Shown: positions 41,815 to 50,038 of the stretch, piece after piece
How the letters are laid out: each line of letters starts with the position of its first letter
How positions within the stretch are numbered: position 1 is the stretch's first letter
NCBI RefSeq assembly: GCF_002013465.1
Contig: NZ_MAFC01000029.1
Span: 62,001-126,000 of the forward strand
DNA from: Mycobacterium sp. D16R12
GTDB taxonomy: Bacteria; Actinomycetota; Actinomycetes; Mycobacteriales; Mycobacteriaceae
Length of the DNA: 64,000 nucleotides
Direction of reading: 5' to 3'
Program-made: the position numbers and the translations under genes
The notes under the pieces: model-generated
What the model was told of the DNA's origin: nothing
Seen by the model: the letters and a program-made list of their open reading frames with translations, nothing else
Databases searched by the model: none

Positions 41815-42075
41815 GTGGGTACAGTATTGTTCGCAACGACGCTATTGGTGTCCGTTGCATTCTCAATTCTTTATAGCGCGAAAATTGAAGTGGGGACGAA
41901 AAATGCGAGCGCGCTTGCTGGCCATGTAGCTGCAACGTTGCTGGCAGTGGGTTCCTCCTGGCTACTGTTCCCTGACGCCAGGAATCGCTACCTAGCCTTA
42001 TGTGTTGCGCTGGTGTTGATCATACGCAATGCATACAAATACAGGCGCAATGCGAAACAGGCGAGAGCGCAGTGA
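41815..42075 (+). CDS. small membrane protein, possible immunity protein 1
   Basis: 86 residues from GTG 41815, with GGAAGG nine bases upstream; TTG codons at 41791 and 41806 share the frame. Three hydrophobic segments (TVLFATTLLVSVAFSILY, ALAGHVAATLLAVGSSWLLF, ALCVALVLIIR) precede a basic tail KYRRNAKQARAQ. It is AT-rich like the tip of the upstream gene, and its stop overlaps the next start (GTGA). The size, topology and position suit an inner-membrane immunity protein against a membrane-acting toxin; that is inference. Confidence 0.6.
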   Translation: MGTVLFATTLLVSVAFSILYSAKIEVGTKNASALAGHVAATLLAVGSSWLLFPDARNRYLALCVALVLIIRNAYKYRRNAKQARAQ

Positions 42076-42359
42076 ACGCGATACAGACTGTAGGCTTTCT
42101 TTTCGTCTTTGTGTGCGGTATAGGTTTTGCGATCACATGGAGTTTGAAACGCACTCTTTCTGCCATCGCTTTAGGCGCAATAACTATAGCTGGCGTTTTG
42201 ATGATGCTTTACCCCAAATACGGATTGTCAATAAAATTGACGTCCATTGTTGTTGTGGGATTTTTAATCCTTTGCCTGGTGGGGGTTGTGAACCGGTATT
42301 TTCAGCGGCACGCTGTGCAGTGGAGTTTCGCCCTTCGAGACAAATTCAAGAAAAAATAG
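42072..42359 (+). CDS. small membrane protein, possible immunity protein 2
   Basis: 95 residues from GTG 42072, overlapping the previous stop by four bases. There are three hydrophobic segments (TVGFLFVFVCGIGFAITW, LSAIALGAITIAGVLMML, SIVVVGFLILCLVGVVN), then a basic-aromatic tail ending LRDKFKKK. AT-rich codon use continues here and fades before the lipoprotein gene. It shares its topology with its neighbour but little sequence. The alternative is a two-subunit membrane accessory of the upstream protein. Confidence 0.6.
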   Translation: MNAIQTVGFLFVFVCGIGFAITWSLKRTLSAIALGAITIAGVLMMLYPKYGLSIKLTSIVVVGFLILCLVGVVNRYFQRHAVQWSFALRDKFKKK

Positions 42360-42494
42360 ACCTTGCACTGACCACTTTCCCGAACAGGTCCATGTCGCCG
42401 CGAAGCTACCTGACCTTCGAGGATGTTAGGGAAGGATCGCAAACAAGCATAAAAATATCGGCAATTTGATAACTCGATTGGAAGAGGGTCTGCC

Positions 42495-43148
42495 GTGAAA
42501 GGCTGTGTCCGTGTAGTCGGAGTGTTATCTGGCGTGGTTGTCGCCGCAGCGATCGCGGGATGTTCTTCGTCTCAGTCGGCGACCGGTGCGTCCAATACAC
42601 GTGCCGCGTCATCGGCGTCCGTATCATCGCCGGCTGCCAGCCCCGCCGGGTGCGCGGCTAGTGAGGTGCCGCGGGTCACCTTGGACGCGAAGGGGGCCGA
42701 TGAGCCTGTGCTTGCGGTTCCGCAGCCGGCGGGTTGGCAACGATCGACGGCAATGGTTTCAGAAATGGTGCGTGCCGCGATCGTCAACACCGAGTTGCGG
42801 GCCAACGATTTCAGCCCCAATGCGGTGGTGACGCTAGAAGACCTGACTGGCAAAGTCCCATCCGTACAACAGGGCGTTGACGCCGAGATCGCCGCTGTGG
42901 AGCAAGGCGGCATGGCCGTTACGTCCCGTACTGCGGGCACCGTGTGCGGATACCCCAGCAACACAATCACCTACACCCTGAAGAACCGGCCGGTGACCGC
43001 ACTTATCGTCGTCGCTGAGCACGAGCGCAAGATCTGGGCCGCCGTGGTGACCGTGCAAACCACCGAGCCGGACAACCCGAGGTATGCCGCCGATAAAGAA
43101 AAAATCATGGGCGGTTTCCAGATTTCCTGGCCAAACAACACACCGTAA
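42495..43148 (+). CDS. LpqN/LpqT-family lipoprotein
   Basis: 217 residues from GTG 42495. The lipobox IAGC places the lipidated Cys near residue 23, followed by a Ser/Ala-rich linker. The LpqN domain shows VLAVPQPAGWQRS and later VCGYPSNTITYTL. Such lipoproteins sit on the outer face of the mycobacterial inner membrane or in the periplasm; LpqN itself interacts with envelope-lipid enzymes. Composition returns to high GC here, so it may mark the end of the transferred module. 135 bp without features separate it from the preceding gene. Confidence 0.8.
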   Translation: MKGCVRVVGVLSGVVVAAAIAGCSSSQSATGASNTRAASSASVSSPAASPAGCAASEVPRVTLDAKGADEPVLAVPQPAGWQRSTAMVSEMVRAAIVNTELRANDFSPNAVVTLEDLTGKVPSVQQGVDAEIAAVEQGGMAVTSRTAGTVCGYPSNTITYTLKNRPVTALIVVAEHERKIWAAVVTVQTTEPDNPRYAADKEKIMGGFQISWPNNTP

Positions 43149-43319
43149 CCCGTTTGCTGGGGGCTGTTCTATGCGAGCGGCCCGCCGCAGCGTCTCGTGG
43201 TCGGCTTCGCATACATCGAGTGGGAGCGAACATGGCTACTCAACATCGCTCCTAAGGGCGAGCAGATAGCGCAGCCGTTGATGGACGCTTACCGGCGTCA
43301 TCGCGGATGCGTATTTTGA
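43149..43319 (+). pseudogene. open fragment after the lipoprotein gene
   Basis: The lipoprotein frame stays open for 56 codons past its TAA and encodes protein-like sequence (GFAYIEWERTWLLNI, then QPLMDAYRRHRG). The only in-frame start is GTG 43197, without a ribosome binding site. It looks like the 3' end of a lost gene at the island edge. The evidence is compositional only. Confidence 0.25.
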
Positions 43320-43329
43320 GTCGTGATGT

Positions 43330-44778
43330 CTAATTTGCGTGACCACCATCGGGATCCCAAGTGTTCGGAATCATCGGCGCCCGAGCCCCCTCGCTGAAGT
43401 CATCCTGGCTCAATGTCGCCAATCCTGCTGCTGCCGTGTCTTTTCTGGATGCAGTACCGGTGAACCCCATCGGTCCGGCACTGCGGTGGGAGGTCGTCGC
43501 TGAAGGCTCGTCCCTGTGAAAGGTCACGGTGGCGTCCATGTCCATGTATTCGACGGCGCGACCTTCCTGCTTGCTCCGGTCGCGTCGTCGGCGTGCCTGT
43601 CGCGCGGCCGCTGTGGCAGCAGTCGACGCGTGTTCTGATGCTGAGTTCCTGACTGCCGCATTGACTCTGGTGTGAACCTGGCTCGCCAATGCCAATCCGG
43701 CGCCGATGCGTGGGCCGCCACCTACGGCATACGGGAAGGAGAAGCCCGGGTCGCCGACAGGTGGCGGAGGCGACGGAGCGGGCGCGGTACCTGTTGCCGT
43801 TGGCGCTGGTGCACCGGAAGGGGCCGATGCCGGAGCTGACGGCGATGGACTGCTCGTCGGGGCCGACCCCGCAGCGGCCGCCGTCGGATGTTCCTGAATG
43901 GGATTCGGTTCCGCGGCAAGAGCATCAGGCGACGGCTGGATGCCGGCCAGACCGGCAAGCCCGGCCACCGAGGCCAGGCTCGCGATCGCCAGAGCCAGCG
44001 CGGGCTGGATCAGAGCGGGGGCGAACTGGCCGATTGTCGAAGCCAACTGAGCGGCATGAAAAGCCACGTCCGCCAGCACCAACGGAAGGTTGGTCAATAG
44101 CGCGGCTGGATCGGTCAGCAGGTTGTTCCACAGCAGCTCAATATGTTCAACCATCTCGCCGGCCACATGTACCCACCACTCCGGGTCGGTGGGGTCGAGG
44201 TCCCCATGACCGTGGTCGTGATCGTGGTCATGATCGTGACCATGCAGGATCGGCGGTGGCGGCGTCGAGGGCGGTGTGGATGCCAGCGCGACATCGGAGG
44301 CGGTTTGGTACGTCGCCATCGTGGTCGCGGCCTGGACCCACATACGTACGTAGTCGGTCTCGGTGACCACGATGGGAATGGTGTTGATACCAAAGAAGTT
44401 TGTTGCCATCAACGCCGCGTGCGCGGCGTGGTTGGCGGCCAACTCGGCAAGGGTGGGCATGATCGCGAGTGCAGCGCTGTAGGCACCGGCCGCAGCCCCG
44501 TGCTGAGCGGCTCGCCCATTGCTTTCGATAGCGCCTTGGGTCAGCCACTCCAGGTATGGAACGTGCGCAGCCACGTACGTGTCCGCACTGGGGCCCTGCC
44601 ACGCTCCCGCGTGGGTAGCGGCCAGAATCGCGCGGAGTTCGTCGGCGGTCTCGGTGTAATGCGCACCGAGCGAAGACCATTCGGCAGCGGCGGCGAGGAG
44701 AGGCCCGGGGCCCGGACCTCCGCTGAGCAGGGCTGAATGCACTTCCGGCGGAGACGCCATCCACACCGGCATAGCCAC
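43330..44778 (-). CDS. PPE-PPW family protein with His/Asp-rich tract
   Basis: 482 residues from GTG 44778, with GGAGGG six bases upstream. The PPE signature is at residues 10-12 in MASPPEVHSALL, and the helical PPE domain runs to about 170. Residues 179-193 are alternating His and Asp (HGHDHDHDHDHGHGD), a metal-binding tract. The C-terminus has GFTGT and PMIPNTW, the GFxGT and PxxPxxW motifs of the PPE-PPW branch. PPE-PPW members such as PPE3 and PPE37 are metal-regulated in M. tuberculosis. A zinc-linked role is supported by the upstream Zur-like site. No PE partner lies adjacent. Confidence 0.88.
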   Translation of the reverse strand: MAMPVWMASPPEVHSALLSGGPGPGPLLAAAAEWSSLGAHYTETADELRAILAATHAGAWQGPSADTYVAAHVPYLEWLTQGAIESNGRAAQHGAAAGAYSAALAIMPTLAELAANHAAHAALMATNFFGINTIPIVVTETDYVRMWVQAATTMATYQTASDVALASTPPSTPPPPILHGHDHDHDHDHGHGDLDPTDPEWWVHVAGEMVEHIELLWNNLLTDPAALLTNLPLVLADVAFHAAQLASTIGQFAPALIQPALALAIASLASVAGLAGLAGIQPSPDALAAEPNPIQEHPTAAAAGSAPTSSPSPSAPASAPSGAPAPTATGTAPAPSPPPPVGDPGFSFPYAVGGGPRIGAGLALASQVHTRVNAAVRNSASEHASTAATAAARQARRRRDRSKQEGRAVEYMDMDATVTFHRDEPSATTSHRSAGPMGFTGTASRKDTAAAGLATLSQDDFSEGARAPMIPNTWDPDGGHAN

Positions 44779-44801
44779 TCCACACCCTCCGCAGCACTAA
44801 A

Positions 44802-44830
44802 TGACAACGATAACGATATTCATTTACATT
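44802..44830. promoter_or_regulatory. Zur-box-like site before the PPE gene
   Basis: TGACAACGATAACGATATTC at 44802-44821 continues into ATTTACATT. The part GATAACGATATTCA resembles the actinobacterial Zur consensus TGAAAAYGATTTTCA, and a second overlapping half-match begins at 44802. It lies 24 bp before the PPE start on the transcribed side. Confidence 0.45.
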
Positions 44831-44943
44831 AGCGTGTGGGATGCAAGGCTGTGCCGATACCCCGTAGGAGTTAGGTGTATTCGGTGCGCGCTCGACAATG
44901 TCGACGCCTTAGAATTTGGAGATATGTTCTCGGCGAACGCCGT

Positions 44944-45834
44944 TCAGACGAGCGCCTGCTGCAGGCTCCGGCAGGCCTTGGCGACGAAGTCCTTCGATAC
45001 CTGCGCCCACGGTGCGATTCTGTCGAAACCGTGGAACGCGCCCTCGACCACCTCCAACTCGCACGGCACCCCGGCGGCTCGTAGGCGTTCGGCGTACGTG
45101 AGGTCCTCGTCGTGGAACAAGTCGGCGGTACCGATACCCAGCCATGCCGGCGCTAGCCTCGCAAGATCGGGGCGGCGACCCGGCACCGCGACATCGGGGT
45201 CTGCGTCACCGAGATATGAATCCCAGCCAAACCGGTTGCTCTTGTTGCTCCACATCCGCAGCGTGGTCTCGTCGACATCGGTGCGCGCGGCGGTGCGATC
45301 ATCGAGCATCGGGTAAACCAACAATTGCATCGCGGGGGCCACCTCTCCGCGATCACGTGCCAGCAGCGCCAGTGCGGCGGTCAGTCCACCCCCGGCACTG
45401 GCACCGCCGATGGCGATGCGGGTCGGGTCGATCCAGCCCTGCACGGATAGCCAGCGCAGCGCCGCATAACAGTCCTCGATGGGGGTGGGATATGGATGTT
45501 CAGGCGCGAGCCGATAGTCGACTGACACGACGGGAAGTCCCGTCTCCCGCATCACCTTGCGGCAGAACAGGTCGTCTTGGCGCGCGGTACCCATCACATA
45601 GCCGCCGCCGTGAATCCACAACAGGGCCGGGGACGGTTCGTTGAGATTCTTGGGAACGTGCGCGCGCACGGTCACGTCGTCGTTGACCGCCATGGTCCGG
45701 ATCCCGAATCTCGGAAGCACCCCCGAGGCGCGGATAACCGCGCGTAGCGTCGACAGGGTTCGCGGCAGGCCGACCTGCCGTGGAAACACCTTGGCGGCCA
45801 AGCGGAGATTGGGATGAATGCCATGGGACGACAC
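44944..45834 (-). CDS. HSL-type alpha/beta hydrolase (Lip family)
   Basis: A 296-residue esterase of the hormone-sensitive-lipase family. The oxyanion motif HGGGY is at residues 75-79, the nucleophile is S146 in GGASAGG, and a late His lies in GAFHGFDR. GTG 45834 gives the usual N-terminus; frames upstream overlap the promoter of the divergent SDR. Mycobacterial Lip enzymes of this type hydrolyse short acyl esters or triacylglycerols. Confidence 0.88.
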   Translation of the reverse strand: MSSHGIHPNLRLAAKVFPRQVGLPRTLSTLRAVIRASGVLPRFGIRTMAVNDDVTVRAHVPKNLNEPSPALLWIHGGGYVMGTARQDDLFCRKVMRETGLPVVSVDYRLAPEHPYPTPIEDCYAALRWLSVQGWIDPTRIAIGGASAGGGLTAALALLARDRGEVAPAMQLLVYPMLDDRTAARTDVDETTLRMWSNKSNRFGWDSYLGDADPDVAVPGRRPDLARLAPAWLGIGTADLFHDEDLTYAERLRAAGVPCELEVVEGAFHGFDRIAPWAQVSKDFVAKACRSLQQALV

Positions 45835-45941
45835 ACAGCGAGTATGCCGGGGGTATGGGCATACCGTGGACGATTTGGACAGGTGGGAATGTTTCGGACC
45901 CCGGTCCCCTTGTCTTGTGAGTACCGACCGAAGGGATCGAC

Positions 45942-46685
45942 ATGACTCAGCCACTCACGGGCCGCCGCGCCTTCGTCACCGGTGGATCGCGCGGAATCGG
46001 CGCGGGCATCGTGCGCAGGCTCGCCGCCGACGGCGCACGTGTTGTCTTCACGTTTTCAAGCTCAGCGAAAGAGGCTGCCGATGTCGTGGCCGATGTCAAG
46101 GCGGCAGGTGGGTGGTCGCTGGCCATCAAGACCGATGTCGCCGACCCCGATCAGGTCGCGGGCGCCGTCAACGAGGCAGCGGAACACCTTGGGGGACTGG
46201 ATATTCTGGTCAACAACGCCGGGATCGCCAGTTTTGGTGACATCGACACGGCCACCTTGGACGACTTCGACAAGATTGTCGCGGTGAATGTGCGGGCCGT
46301 CTTCGCCGCCATCAAGGCCGCCTCCCCACACCTGCAGGATGGCGGCAGGATCATCAGCATCGGAAGCATCAACGGCGACCGCTCGCCCACCACCAATGCG
46401 TCGCTGTACTCGATGTCGAAGGCCGCCGTCGCCGGCCTCACCCGAGGGCTGGCGCGCGAGCTCGGGCCGCGCGGCATCACCATCAACAATGTTCAGCCGG
46501 GTCCCGTGGCCACCGATATGAACCCCGAGGATGGCGCGCTGGCCGAGATTCTGCGTCCCAACATCGCGGTCGGGCGCTATGGACACCCGCGCGACGTCGC
46601 GAGCCTGGTGAGCTACCTGGCGTCCGAGGAGGCGTGGTACATCACGGGAACAGCCATCAATATCGACGGGGGATTCACCGTCTAG
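45942..46685 (+). CDS. SDR family oxidoreductase
   Basis: A 247-residue classical SDR. The cofactor loop is TGGSRGIGAG (residues 14-23), followed by NNAGIAS, the catalytic YSMSK and a terminal INIDGGFTV. The FabG-like length fits a 3-ketoacyl or small alcohol reductase. It is 28 bp upstream of the SRPBCC gene, with which it may be co-transcribed. Confidence 0.88.
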   Translation: MTQPLTGRRAFVTGGSRGIGAGIVRRLAADGARVVFTFSSSAKEAADVVADVKAAGGWSLAIKTDVADPDQVAGAVNEAAEHLGGLDILVNNAGIASFGDIDTATLDDFDKIVAVNVRAVFAAIKAASPHLQDGGRIISIGSINGDRSPTTNASLYSMSKAAVAGLTRGLARELGPRGITINNVQPGPVATDMNPEDGALAEILRPNIAVGRYGHPRDVASLVSYLASEEAWYITGTAINIDGGFTV

Positions 46686-46713
46686 CAGTAGGCGGGTCGC
46701 TAGGGTCAGATCC

Positions 46714-47151
46714 ATGGCCACTAGCGACAGCCGGGAAATCGTCATCGAAGCGACCCCCGAACAGATCATGGACGTCATCGCCGATTTCGGGGTGCTTCCG
46801 AAATGGTCTTCGGCGCATCAGAGTTCAACGGTGTTGACGACGGGGGAGGACGGGCGTCCGCATGAGGTGAAGATGAAGGTGAAGACGGCGGGTATCACCG
46901 ACGAACAAACCGTCGCCTACAGCTGGGGGCCCGACACCGTCAGCTGGACGCTGGTCAAGTCCAGCGCGCAGCGCCGTCAGGACGGCAAGTACACATTCAC
47001 GCCCAAGGGCGACAAGACGCACGTCACGTTCGAGCTGACGGTCGACCCGCTGATCCCGTTGCCTGGATTTCTGCTGAAACGGGCCATCAAGGGCGCCATG
47101 GAAACTGCGACCGACGGGTTGCGTAAGCAGGTTCTTGCCACCTACCGATAG
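46714..47151 (+). CDS. SRPBCC/polyketide-cyclase-like protein
   Basis: A 145-residue START-fold protein (Rv0854/Rv0856 type). It opens SREIVIEATPEQIMDVIADF, the first strand-helix of the SRPBCC lipid- or ligand-binding cavity, and ends in the long C-terminal helix. Related genes flank far in M. tuberculosis, and far lies further right here, consistent with rearranged synteny. The ligand is unknown. Confidence 0.85.
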   Translation: MATSDSREIVIEATPEQIMDVIADFGVLPKWSSAHQSSTVLTTGEDGRPHEVKMKVKTAGITDEQTVAYSWGPDTVSWTLVKSSAQRRQDGKYTFTPKGDKTHVTFELTVDPLIPLPGFLLKRAIKGAMETATDGLRKQVLATYR

Positions 47152-47221
47152 GGCCTTTCCTTCACCGGGCCACCCCTAGTACCGTTATTTCTAATATCGA
47201 AACTAGTGGGACGGCCGGACA

Positions 47222-47821
47222 GTGGATAGACGCCAGGGCGGACGCCCCCGCGACCCCGACAAGGACGACGCGGTGCGCGAGACGGTGCGTCAGATGCTGG
47301 CCACCGAGGGTTATCAGGGCACCACCATTCCCGCGGTGGCACGCGCCGCCGGAATCGGTGCACCCACGATCTACCGGCGCTGGCCCACTCAGGCCGCCAT
47401 GGTGGAAAGTGCGATCGCCGACCGCCCCTGGCCCGAGGCGCTCGCCGAGCGCGCCGAATTCGAGGACCATCTGCCCGTTGTGGTGCGCTCCGTGGTCGAA
47501 TACTTCGCCGATCCGGCCACCCGTGCGGCGATGCCGGGACTCCTCGTTGAGTACTACCGCGAACCGAGCCAGTACGCGGGTTTGGTGGAGCGCACCGAAA
47601 TGCCTCTGCGTGAAGCATTCCGGGCGGCACACAGCGAGGCGGCCGTCGCCGGCCGGTGTGCGGACCAGCCGGGGGCAGACGCGCTCTTCGACACCATCGT
47701 GGGCATGGCGGTCTACCACGGCGTGCTGCGCGGCACCGCCGACGATGCGCTCATCGAACAGATCCTTGGCATGGTGCGCGCCGCGAGTTTTGTGGACCAG
47801 CGACAAGTTAGGGAACGATGA
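47222..47821 (+). CDS. TetR-family regulator (TetR_C type)
   Basis: 199 residues from GTG 47222. The HTH covers about residues 20-65 with IPAVARAAGIGAPTIYRRW, and a ligand domain ends near FVDQRQVRER. It is the first gene of a three-gene operon in which each start overlaps the preceding stop (ATGA), followed by an SDR and an enoyl-CoA hydratase. The 70-bp leader has CTAGT and ACTAG half-sites that could be its own operator. Confidence 0.85.
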   Translation: MDRRQGGRPRDPDKDDAVRETVRQMLATEGYQGTTIPAVARAAGIGAPTIYRRWPTQAAMVESAIADRPWPEALAERAEFEDHLPVVVRSVVEYFADPATRAAMPGLLVEYYREPSQYAGLVERTEMPLREAFRAAHSEAAVAGRCADQPGADALFDTIVGMAVYHGVLRGTADDALIEQILGMVRAASFVDQRQVRER

Positions 47822-48588
47822 ACCGGGAAACCTTCTCCAGCCTGTTCGACCTCACCGGGCGGACCGCGATCGTCACCGGCGGGACCCGCGGGATCGGACG
47901 CGCACTCGCTGAAGGCTATGCCTGCGCGGGTGCCAATGTCGTTGTCGCGAGCCGCAAACCAGAGGCATGCGCCGAGACCGTCGAGCATCTGCGCGCGCTG
48001 GGTGGGCGGGCACTGGGCGTGCCGACGCACACCGGTGACATTGAGTCTCTTGAGCACTTGGTGCAGGCCACCGTCGGGGAATTCGGCGGCATCGACATTG
48101 TGGTGAACAACGCCGCCAATGCCCTGACCGAGCCGGTGGGTGCGTTCACCGTCGACGGATGGGATAAGTCCTTCGGTGTGAACCTGCGCGGGCCGGTGTT
48201 CCTGGTGCAGGCCGCGTTGCCGCATCTGGTGGCTAGCCAGCACGCGGCGGTTCTCAACGTAGTATCAGTGGGCGCCTTCATGTTTGGGCAGGGAGTCTCC
48301 ATGTACTCGGCGGCCAAGGCCGCCCTCGTCTCTTACACCCGGTCCGCTGCGGCAGAGCTCGCCTCGCGGGGGGTGCGTGTCAACGCACTGGCCCCCGGCG
48401 CGATCGATACCGACATGGTGCGTAAGACCCCGCCCGCGGAAGTGGAACGCATGGCGAACGCCAACCACCTCAAACGGCTCGGGCTTCCCGACGAGATGGT
48501 GGGCACCGCACTGCTTTTGACATCCGATGCGGGCAGCTACATCACCGGCCAGACCATCATCGCAGACGGCGGGCTGGTGGCCCGATGA
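47818..48588 (+). CDS. SDR family oxidoreductase
   Basis: A 256-residue SDR. TGGTRGIGRA is near residue 20, NNAANAL replaces the usual NNAG, and the catalytic segment is SMYSAAKAAL. The terminal TIIADGGLVAR is typical. It overlaps the regulator upstream and the hydratase downstream by four bases each, so all three are translationally coupled. A 3-hydroxyacyl-type dehydrogenase is likely from the neighbour. Confidence 0.87.
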   Translation: MNRETFSSLFDLTGRTAIVTGGTRGIGRALAEGYACAGANVVVASRKPEACAETVEHLRALGGRALGVPTHTGDIESLEHLVQATVGEFGGIDIVVNNAANALTEPVGAFTVDGWDKSFGVNLRGPVFLVQAALPHLVASQHAAVLNVVSVGAFMFGQGVSMYSAAKAALVSYTRSAAAELASRGVRVNALAPGAIDTDMVRKTPPAEVERMANANHLKRLGLPDEMVGTALLLTSDAGSYITGQTIIADGGLVAR

Positions 48589-49397
48589 TCCGCACCGAGC
48601 GTCGCGACAACGGAATCCTGGTAGTCACCATCGATCGTCCCATGCGCCGCAATGCACTCGATCCGCAGACGGTGGCCGAGCTGCACTCCGTAGTCGACAA
48701 GGCTGACGGCGATCCCAAGGTCCGTGTGGTGATCCTCACCGCTGTCGGTGCGTCCTTTTGTGCCGGAGCCGATCTGAAGTCGCTACCCACTGATTTCACC
48801 AACACCGGTGTCACCTCGACGGCCGCGCTACTCGGTGCCACCGACTCGGAGCTGGTGCGCACACTTGCGGCCCAGGAGCTCATGGCCTCGCTGTTCGAAC
48901 GGATTCACCGGATGCGTCAGCCGGTGATCGCGGCCGTCAATGGGCATGCGGTTGGCGGAGGGTTTGCGTTGGCGCTGGCCTGCGACATCCGGTTCGCCTG
49001 TCCGGAAGCTTCTTTCGGCGCCGTGTTCATTCGTCATGGGGTGTCCAACTGCGATATGGGCACCAGCTATCACCTACCGCGGCTGGTGGGTGCGGCCCGC
49101 GCCGCCGAGCTGATGTTGACGGGACGAGTGTTCGGTGCCGAGGAGGCCCTGCGGATCGGTTTGATCGTCGACGTGGTGCCTGTCGAGAACCTGCTCGACG
49201 CCGCACTGGCGAAGGCCGAAGAGATCGCGGTGCACTCGCCGTTGGCGGTCTGGATGACCAAGGAGACAATGTGGCAGACGGTCGACGCGCCGAGCCTGCG
49301 ACATGCACTGGATCTGGAGAACAGGACCCAGGTGATGTGCACTGCCACAGGGGAACTGCGCCGCTCCTTCGATGCGTTCCGGGAAGGGCGCGCCTAG
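48585..49397 (+). CDS. enoyl-CoA hydratase/isomerase
   Basis: A 270-residue crotonase-fold protein. The CoA-binding FCAGADLKSL and the oxyanion-hole HAVGGGFALALACD are present. The position of the usual catalytic Glu reads ASFGAVFIRHGVSNCDMGTS, lacking the common E, so true hydratase activity is uncertain. It ends the TetR-SDR operon and overlaps the convergent TetR gene by four bases. Confidence 0.87.
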   Translation: MIRTERRDNGILVVTIDRPMRRNALDPQTVAELHSVVDKADGDPKVRVVILTAVGASFCAGADLKSLPTDFTNTGVTSTAALLGATDSELVRTLAAQELMASLFERIHRMRQPVIAAVNGHAVGGGFALALACDIRFACPEASFGAVFIRHGVSNCDMGTSYHLPRLVGAARAAELMLTGRVFGAEEALRIGLIVDVVPVENLLDAALAKAEEIAVHSPLAVWMTKETMWQTVDAPSLRHALDLENRTQVMCTATGELRRSFDAFREGRA

Positions 49398-50038
49398 TCC
49401 TCTAGAGGAGGTCCGGCCAGGATGGCGGTCACCATGTCGACGAGGTGCGCATTCATCTGTCCGTCGTCAAGGTAGGTGCCGCTCAAGGACATCAGACGAT
49501 TCGTGTGTGGGATATCGCCGAGAACCACACAGGTCAGCGTCACCGCGTGGGTGACGCCGAAACGGATGGACGGCAGTGACGCGTTTGGACGCAGCCGCAC
49601 GATGAGTTCCTGCAGTCGCGCGGCCTGAGGCTGAAAACTCACGCTCATCGGTATCAACGCGGGATGCCCGCTGATGAGGAGCTTCCCCAGAGTGGAAAGC
49701 CATGCTGTTCCGCCTTCTTCGCCGATCTCTGCCAGCGGCACGACAATCGCCTCGGCGATGGCGCGCAGTGTCCCGGCCTTCTCGGCGAGATCCAACAACG
49801 CGAACCGGCGCCTCTCCAGCTGGTTCAGGTACTTGTCCAGCAGCGCCTCGATGAGACGCTCCTTGGATCCGAAGTGATAGTGCACCGAGGCGACATTGGT
49901 GCCGGCCGCCGCCATGATCGCGCGCAGCGATACCGCGTCCACGCCGCGCTCGGCGAACAATCGCTCGGCGGCACCGAGCAATCGCTGGTCGGTGGAATCG
50001 TGCGCAACACCAGTAGGTTCTGCTGCGATGTTGGTCAT
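49394..50038 (-). CDS. TetR-family regulator of the acyl-CoA cluster
   Basis: A 214-residue regulator. The HTH (VSLRAIMAAAGTNVASVHYHF in part) lies at about residues 35-60. ATG 50038 overlaps the stop of the upstream enoyl-CoA hydratase, so it is the last gene of the six-gene leftward cluster 53962-49394. It resembles regulators of fatty-acid or side-chain degradation; the acyl-CoA made or used by the cluster is the likely ligand. Confidence 0.85.
   Translation of the reverse strand: MTNIAAEPTGVAHDSTDQRLLGAAERLFAERGVDAVSLRAIMAAAGTNVASVHYHFGSKERLIEALLDKYLNQLERRRFALLDLAEKAGTLRAIAEAIVVPLAEIGEEGGTAWLSTLGKLLISGHPALIPMSVSFQPQAARLQELIVRLRPNASLPSIRFGVTHAVTLTCVVLGDIPHTNRLMSLSGTYLDDGQMNAHLVDMVTAILAGPPLED

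Noticed and set aside
44801..45316. Plus-strand frame starting at the Zur-like site
   Set aside because: It runs opposite the alpha/beta hydrolase, has no ribosome binding site and shows no domain features.
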